DNA from: Clostridiales bacterium
GTDB lineage: Bacteria; Bacillota; Clostridia; Christensenellales; CAG-138
Direction of reading: 5' to 3'
Assembly (NCBI GenBank): GCA_003486785.1
Contig: DNFZ01000086.1
Location: 1-8,250 of the forward strand
Length of the DNA stretch: 8,250 bases
Part shown: positions 5,370 through 8,250 of the stretch, one piece after another
Position numbering within the stretch: the stretch's first letter is position 1
Layout: every line of letters starts with the position of its first letter
Translations under genes and position numbers: made by a program
The notes under the pieces: model-generated
What the model saw: only the letters and a program-made list of their open reading frames with translations
What the model was told of the DNA's origin: nothing
The model's database searches: none

Positions 5370-5385
5370 ATTTTGGAGGCGCAGC

Positions 5386-6387
5386 ATGTCTTATATCGCA
5401 AGCGAGCATCGCTATGATGAGATGATCTACCGCAAATGCGGCAAAAGCGGGCTGAAGCTCCCGCTGCTCTCGCTGGGGCTATGGCACAATTTTGGCACTC
5501 ATGACGATTATCAGAACATGAAGAACATGTGCATTGCTGCCTTTGATCGGGGCGTGACGCACTTTGACCTTGCCAACAACTACGGTCCGCTCCCCGGCAG
5601 CGCCGAGACGAACTTCGGACGCATCCTGAAAGAGGAGTTCGCGGCGTATCGCGACGAGATGATCATCAGCACCAAGGCGGGCTACACCATGTGGCCGGGC
5701 CCGTATGGCGACTGGGGCAGCCGCAAATACATGCTCGCGAGCCTCGATCAGAGTCTCGGGCGCTTGGGACTTCCGTATGTAGACATCTTCTACCATCATC
5801 GCATGGACAAGAACACCCCGCTTGAGGAGAGCATGCTGGCGCTCGACACGGCTGTCAAGAGCGGTCGTGCGCTCTATGCAGGGCTTTCCAATTACGACAG
5901 CGCGACCGCGCGGCAGGCGGCAGCCATCCTTGGCGAGCTGCGCTGTCCGTTTGTGCTCAATCAGGTGCGATATTCGATCTTTGACCGCCACATCGAGGCG
6001 GACAATCTGGAGCAGGCGGCGGAGGACGCGGGTTTCGGCATCATCTGCTTTAGCCCGCTGGCGCAGGGGCTATTGACCGATCGCTATCTAGGCGGTATCC
6101 CGGCGGACAGCCGCATCGGCAAAGGCGGGCCGTTTTTGAAACGCGAGCAGCTCACAGAGCAGAAGCTCGGGCAAATTCGCGCGCTCAACGAGATTGCGCT
6201 TTCGCGCGGGCAGTCGCTCTCCGAGCTTGCATTGAGCTGGGTGCTCAAAAGCGAGCGGGTGACCAGCGTGCTCATTGGCGCATCCTCGCCCGAGCAGCTC
6301 GTGCAAAACCTCGGCATTCTCCGCTCACCCGCGTTCACCGCGGACGAACTTGCGCAAGTAGATGTAATTACTGACGCGGCAACCTAA
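5386..6387 (+). CDS. gpr: Aldo-keto reductase, YghZ/Gpr (L-glyceraldehyde 3-phosphate reductase) type
   Basis: The start is the ATG at 5386 (333 aa) with GGAGG 6 bases upstream; an in-frame TTG at 5347 lies within the leader hairpin and is rejected. The N-terminus (YRKCGKSGLKLPLLSLGLWH) and the segments FDLANNYGPLPGSAE, STKAGY, MWPGPYG and TSVLIGAS closely match E. coli YghZ, which reduces L-glyceraldehyde 3-phosphate and other aldehydes with NADPH. The catalytic tetrad is visible as D61, Y66, K97 and H138. Length is close to the usual 330-346 residues. The fold is a single TIM barrel, cytosolic, without cofactor domains. Physiological substrates in the family include methylglyoxal and other toxic aldehydes. 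It is followed after 28 bases by a WYL-type regulator, so the two probably share a transcript. The YghZ subfamily is sure; the in vivo substrate is not. Confidence 0.93.
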   Translation: MSYIASEHRYDEMIYRKCGKSGLKLPLLSLGLWHNFGTHDDYQNMKNMCIAAFDRGVTHFDLANNYGPLPGSAETNFGRILKEEFAAYRDEMIISTKAGYTMWPGPYGDWGSRKYMLASLDQSLGRLGLPYVDIFYHHRMDKNTPLEESMLALDTAVKSGRALYAGLSNYDSATARQAAAILGELRCPFVLNQVRYSIFDRHIEADNLEQAAEDAGFGIICFSPLAQGLLTDRYLGGIPADSRIGKGGPFLKREQLTEQKLGQIRALNEIALSRGQSLSELALSWVLKSERVTSVLIGASSPEQLVQNLGILRSPAFTADELAQVDVITDAAT

Positions 6388-6415
6388 GATCGCGCCAGCC
6401 GGGAGCTGAGATACC

Positions 6416-7396
6416 ATGCCAGATATTCGCGCGCGGCTGCTGTTGTTACGAGCCTTTTTGATGGAGCATACCGATGAGCGCCACGGCGTGACGGTGCGTG
6501 AAATCATTGCGCATCTGGAACTCTCCGGCATTTCTGCGAATCGACAAGCGGTGTTTACGGATATCAACGTACTGCGGGAAAGCGGGCTTGATATTCGCGT
6601 GAAGCGACGACGGGCAAACGAATACTATCTTCACACGCGCGTGTTTGAGCGAACGGAACTAAGGCTGCTTGCGGACATGATCCGCGCCAGCCGCGTACTC
6701 ACGCGGGCGCGCTCTGAGGAGATGATCGCAAAACTAACCTCCCTTGCAAGCTGTCACGACGAGGCGTGGCTCCGGCGGCGGGGCGGGGCAGCCAGCCCGC
6801 ATAAGCCGGAGAGCGAGTGTGCGTTTCACAATGCTGCGCAGGTGCTTCTGGCGCTGGAGCGTGGCTGTAAAGTCTCGTTCATCTACGGCCAGATTACGGC
6901 GAAGAAAACGCTGTGTGCGCGGCATGGCGGCGAAGCGCATATCGTCAGCCCGTGCCTGCTCATCTATGCGGAGGATCACTATTATCTGATTGCGGACCAT
7001 CCCTCTCAAGAAGGGCTCGCGCATTACCGGCTCGATTTGATGGAGAATGTGCGCGTGCTGGATTTGCCCGCGGCGCCTGCCGATCCCTCTTTTGATGCAG
7101 CGGCATATGCAAAATCCGTCTTCTCAATGGCGCCTGCCCGGCAACGCTGGGTGCATCTCTCGTTTGAACGCGCTCTACTCGGAATGATGCTGGATCGTTT
7201 CGGTGCGGATGTGGCTGTAGCTGGCTTGGACGAGGAGACGCTTGCGCTCTTTGCGCCCGTTTGCGTGTCGCCTCCCTTTTTCGGCTGGGTGTTTCAGTTT
7301 GCCGGGCGGGTGCGGATACTCGCGCCGGACGATGTACGCGAAGAGATGCTGCTCCTGCTGGAGGCGTCCCGCGCATCGCTGGGTGGACGCAAATAA
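6416..7396 (+). CDS. WYL-domain transcriptional regulator (YafY/DeoR-like helix-turn-helix)
   Basis: The product has 326 residues from the ATG at 6416, with a GGGAG site about 10 bases upstream. Residues 1-60 form an HTH of the DeoR/HTH_11 kind (VTVREIIAHLELSGISANRQAVFTDINVLRESGLDI). Residues about 138-215 form a WYL domain, where the name motif is changed to HYYL (188-191) and the conserved HYRLDLMENV segment with R205 follows (203-212). Residues about 244-320 form the C-terminal WCX extension (RWVHLSFE...VFQFAGRVRILAPDDV). WYL proteins bind nucleic acids or nucleotide-like ligands and act as repressors or activators. The gene lies 28 bases after the aldo-keto reductase and probably regulates it or responds to a related signal; that is inference. 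The loss of W in WYL is common in the family. Confidence 0.88.
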   Translation: MPDIRARLLLLRAFLMEHTDERHGVTVREIIAHLELSGISANRQAVFTDINVLRESGLDIRVKRRRANEYYLHTRVFERTELRLLADMIRASRVLTRARSEEMIAKLTSLASCHDEAWLRRRGGAASPHKPESECAFHNAAQVLLALERGCKVSFIYGQITAKKTLCARHGGEAHIVSPCLLIYAEDHYYLIADHPSQEGLAHYRLDLMENVRVLDLPAAPADPSFDAAAYAKSVFSMAPARQRWVHLSFERALLGMMLDRFGADVAVAGLDEETLALFAPVCVSPPFFGWVFQFAGRVRILAPDDVREEMLLLLEASRASLGGRK

Positions 7397-7422
7397 CGAG
7401 CTGAATTTAAAAAATGCACAGG

Positions 7423-7449
7423 CGGTAATCACTCGCCGCAGTGATACCG
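7423..7449 (+). promoter_or_regulatory. Hairpin immediately before the trmL ribosome binding site
   Basis: CGGT plus ATCACT (7423-7433, with one bulged A at 7427) pairs with AGTGAT plus ACCG (7440-7449) across a 6-base loop, 10 base pairs in all. It ends one base before the GGAGGT at 7451. No U-tract follows, so it is not a plain terminator. It may modulate translation of trmL or mark transcript processing. Confidence 0.4.
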
Positions 7450-7450
7450 G

Positions 7451-7456
7451 GGAGGT
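7451..7456 (+). promoter_or_regulatory. Ribosome binding site fixing the TTG start of trmL
   Basis: GGAGGT lies 5 bases before the TTG at 7462. No ATG or GTG in frame is near, and the conserved EPEIPQNTGNIART motif begins seven codons later, so TTG is the start. Confidence 0.8.
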
Positions 7457-7461
7457 AAACA

Positions 7462-7923
7462 TTGTTTCATATCATACTCGTCGAGCCAGAGATTCCGCAG
7501 AACACAGGCAACATCGCGCGTACCTGCGCGGTGACGGGGGCAAAGCTGCATCTCGTCCGCCCGCTTGGATTTTCGGTGGATGACAGGCAACTCAAGCGCG
7601 CGGGGCTGGACTACTGGCACGAGCTCGACATCACCTATCACGACAGCTTTGAAGCGTTGGAGGCGGCGTATCCGGAGGCGCGCTTTTTCTTGCTCTCCAC
7701 ACATGCAACGCGGAGCTATGCACAGGTGGAGTATCGCGACGGGGATTTTCTCGTTTTTGGCAAGGAGACGGCGGGGCTGGGGCAGGCGCTTCTGTCGCGA
7801 AGGAGCAAGGACGCTATCCGCATCCCAATGCGCGAGGGGCTTCGCTCATTAAACCTGAGCAACAGCGTGGCGCTCGTGCTCTATGAGGCGCTGCGGCAAA
7901 ACGGCTTTCCGCAGATGCGGTAG
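7462..7923 (+). CDS. trmL: tRNA (cytidine(34)-2'-O)-methyltransferase TrmL
   Basis: The product has 153 residues from a TTG start with a strong GGAGGT site. It is a minimal SPOUT methyltransferase of the TrmL (YibK) class, which puts a 2'-O-methyl on the wobble nucleotide of certain leucine tRNAs using S-adenosylmethionine. The signature motifs are visible: motif 1 EPEIPQNTGNIARTC (8-22), the RAGLDYW segment (46-52), motif 2 FGKETAGL (99-106), and motif 3 with RIPM and RSLNLSNSVALVLYE (120-142). These form the deep trefoil knot that binds the methyl donor. There is no extra RNA-binding domain, as expected. It sits after a WYL regulator and before rpmB, a housekeeping setting. I see no clear promoter in the 65-base gap upstream, so it may be read through from the aldo-keto reductase transcript. 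Confidence 0.96.
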   Translation: MFHIILVEPEIPQNTGNIARTCAVTGAKLHLVRPLGFSVDDRQLKRAGLDYWHELDITYHDSFEALEAAYPEARFFLLSTHATRSYAQVEYRDGDFLVFGKETAGLGQALLSRRSKDAIRIPMREGLRSLNLSNSVALVLYEALRQNGFPQMR

Positions 7924-7931
7924 ACTCGCGG

Positions 7932-7960
7932 CGGCTTTATAGCCGGAGCTTACCGCTCCG
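7932..7960 (+). terminator. Overlapping hairpins after trmL, weak terminator candidate
   Basis: CGGCT-TTAT-AGCCG (7932-7945) and CGGAGC-TTACC-GCTCCG (7944-7960) are two stem-loops that share the two bases 7944-7945. Neither is followed by a U-run, so they are at best a weak or factor-dependent terminator between trmL and rpmB. Confidence 0.3.
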
Positions 7961-8007
7961 AGCGCGGCAGATGCTTCCAAAACACGCGAAAACGGGAAAA
8001 ATAAGGC

Positions 8008-8036
8008 TTGCATCGCGGGTAAGCGCGTGGTAATAT
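8008..8036 (+). promoter_or_regulatory. Probable promoter of rpmB
   Basis: TTGCAT (8008-8013) and TAATAT (8031-8036) are separated by 17 bases. Transcription should begin near 8043, giving a short leader of about 33 bases with AAGGAGGT at 8057-8064 as ribosome binding site. Confidence 0.55.
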
Positions 8037-8075
8037 AGTTCTGTTCGATTTTAATCAAGGAGGTGGACTATTCGC

Positions 8076-8250
8076 ATGGGTAAATACTGTGAAGTCTGCA
8101 ACAAGGGTGTCATGTCCGGCAATCTGGTCAGCCACTCCAATCGCAAGACCAAGCGCGGCTGGGCGCCGAACATCCAGGGCGTGCATGTTGTCGTTGACGG
8201 ACGGCCGATGAAGATGAATGTTTGCACACGGTGCCTCCGTTCCGGTAAGG
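8076..8250 (+). CDS. rpmB: 50S ribosomal protein L28 (3'-partial)
   Basis: The start is the ATG at 8076 after a strong AAGGAGGT site about 11 bases upstream. Fifty-eight codons are visible and the window ends only a few residues before the expected end (L28 is about 60-78 aa). The N-terminus KYCEVCNKGVMSGNLVSHSNRKTKR and the core W-P-N...V are typical of L28, a small protein of the large ribosomal subunit. Cysteines C5, C8, C50 and C53 make the zinc-binding (C+) form. The C+ form is common where zinc is normally sufficient; many bacteria also carry a C- copy. The gene has its own promoter. Confidence 0.97.
   Translation, partial: MGKYCEVCNKGVMSGNLVSHSNRKTKRGWAPNIQGVHVVVDGRPMKMNVCTRCLRSGK

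Larger units (their letters stand above)
5059..5385. other. Divergent intergenic region between cyclophilin and aldo-keto reductase
   Basis: I see no gene in these 327 bases. They hold the cyclophilin promoter with an upstream direct repeat, then about 90 bases with no feature I recognise (5200-5290), then a probable promoter and a 5' UTR hairpin for the aldo-keto reductase. Confidence 0.7.

Noticed and set aside
5059..5409. N-terminal extension of the cyclophilin
   Set aside because: The frame is open upstream, but it contains the promoter and lacks conserved sequence. The GTG at 5058 has a well-spaced GGAGG site.
5479..5991. Open frame on the minus strand, 170 codons
   Set aside because: It is antisense to the aldo-keto reductase with its complete catalytic tetrad, and shows no ribosome binding site or motif.
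1..8250. tRNA, rRNA, insertion sequence or attachment site
   Set aside because: I found no cloverleaf, rRNA-like stretch, transposase or flanking terminal repeats in the window.

Overview
The window looks like a chromosomal segment of a moderately GC-rich Gram-positive Firmicute, probably a Clostridia-class anaerobe. The evidence is strong GGAGG-type ribosome binding sites, TTG and GTG starts, intrinsic terminators, a four-cysteine ribosomal protein L28 and a TrmL/WYL-regulator neighbourhood. The exact order cannot be fixed from the sequence; Christensenellales-like or Oscillospiraceae-like lineages are guesses.

Layout. (1) Positions 1-586 (+) hold the 3' part of a one-membrane-helix hypothetical protein and an overlapping small proline-repeat protein. 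This end is visibly AT-richer than the rest and ends in a hairpin, so it is probably the edge of an accessory or transferred segment. (2) Positions 636-1619 (-) encode a DUF4405-like, cytochrome-b561-like membrane protein with an unusual Gly-rich linker and an extra C-terminal helix. (3) Positions 1784-4290 (-) form a three-gene operon: a MarR-type regulator, a PLP-dependent alpha-oxoamine synthase that resembles bacterial serine palmitoyltransferase, and a short-chain dehydrogenase whose start overlaps the synthase stop. A near-consensus promoter lies upstream with a 20-bp imperfect palindrome at the predicted start point, and a strong intrinsic terminator closes the operon. (4) Positions 4507-5058 (-) encode a cytosolic cyclophilin with its own promoter. 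(5) Positions 5386-7396 (+) encode a YghZ/Gpr-type aldo-keto reductase and a WYL-domain regulator, probably one transcript. (6) Positions 7462-7923 (+) encode the tRNA methyltransferase TrmL. (7) From 8076 (+) ribosomal protein L28 (rpmB) begins and runs off the window.

How the genes fit together. The most notable unit is region 3. A serine-palmitoyltransferase-like enzyme followed by a translationally coupled reductase is the gene pair expected for the first two steps of sphingoid-base synthesis (3-ketosphinganine, then sphinganine). Here it appears to be under a MarR-type regulator that probably controls its own promoter. Sphingolipid synthesis is classically a Bacteroidetes and Proteobacteria trait, so this pair in a Firmicute-like background is the best candidate for an under-described system. 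No ceramide synthase or head-group enzyme is visible in the window. The other genes are housekeeping (cyclophilin, TrmL, L28) or ordinary metabolic and regulatory functions.
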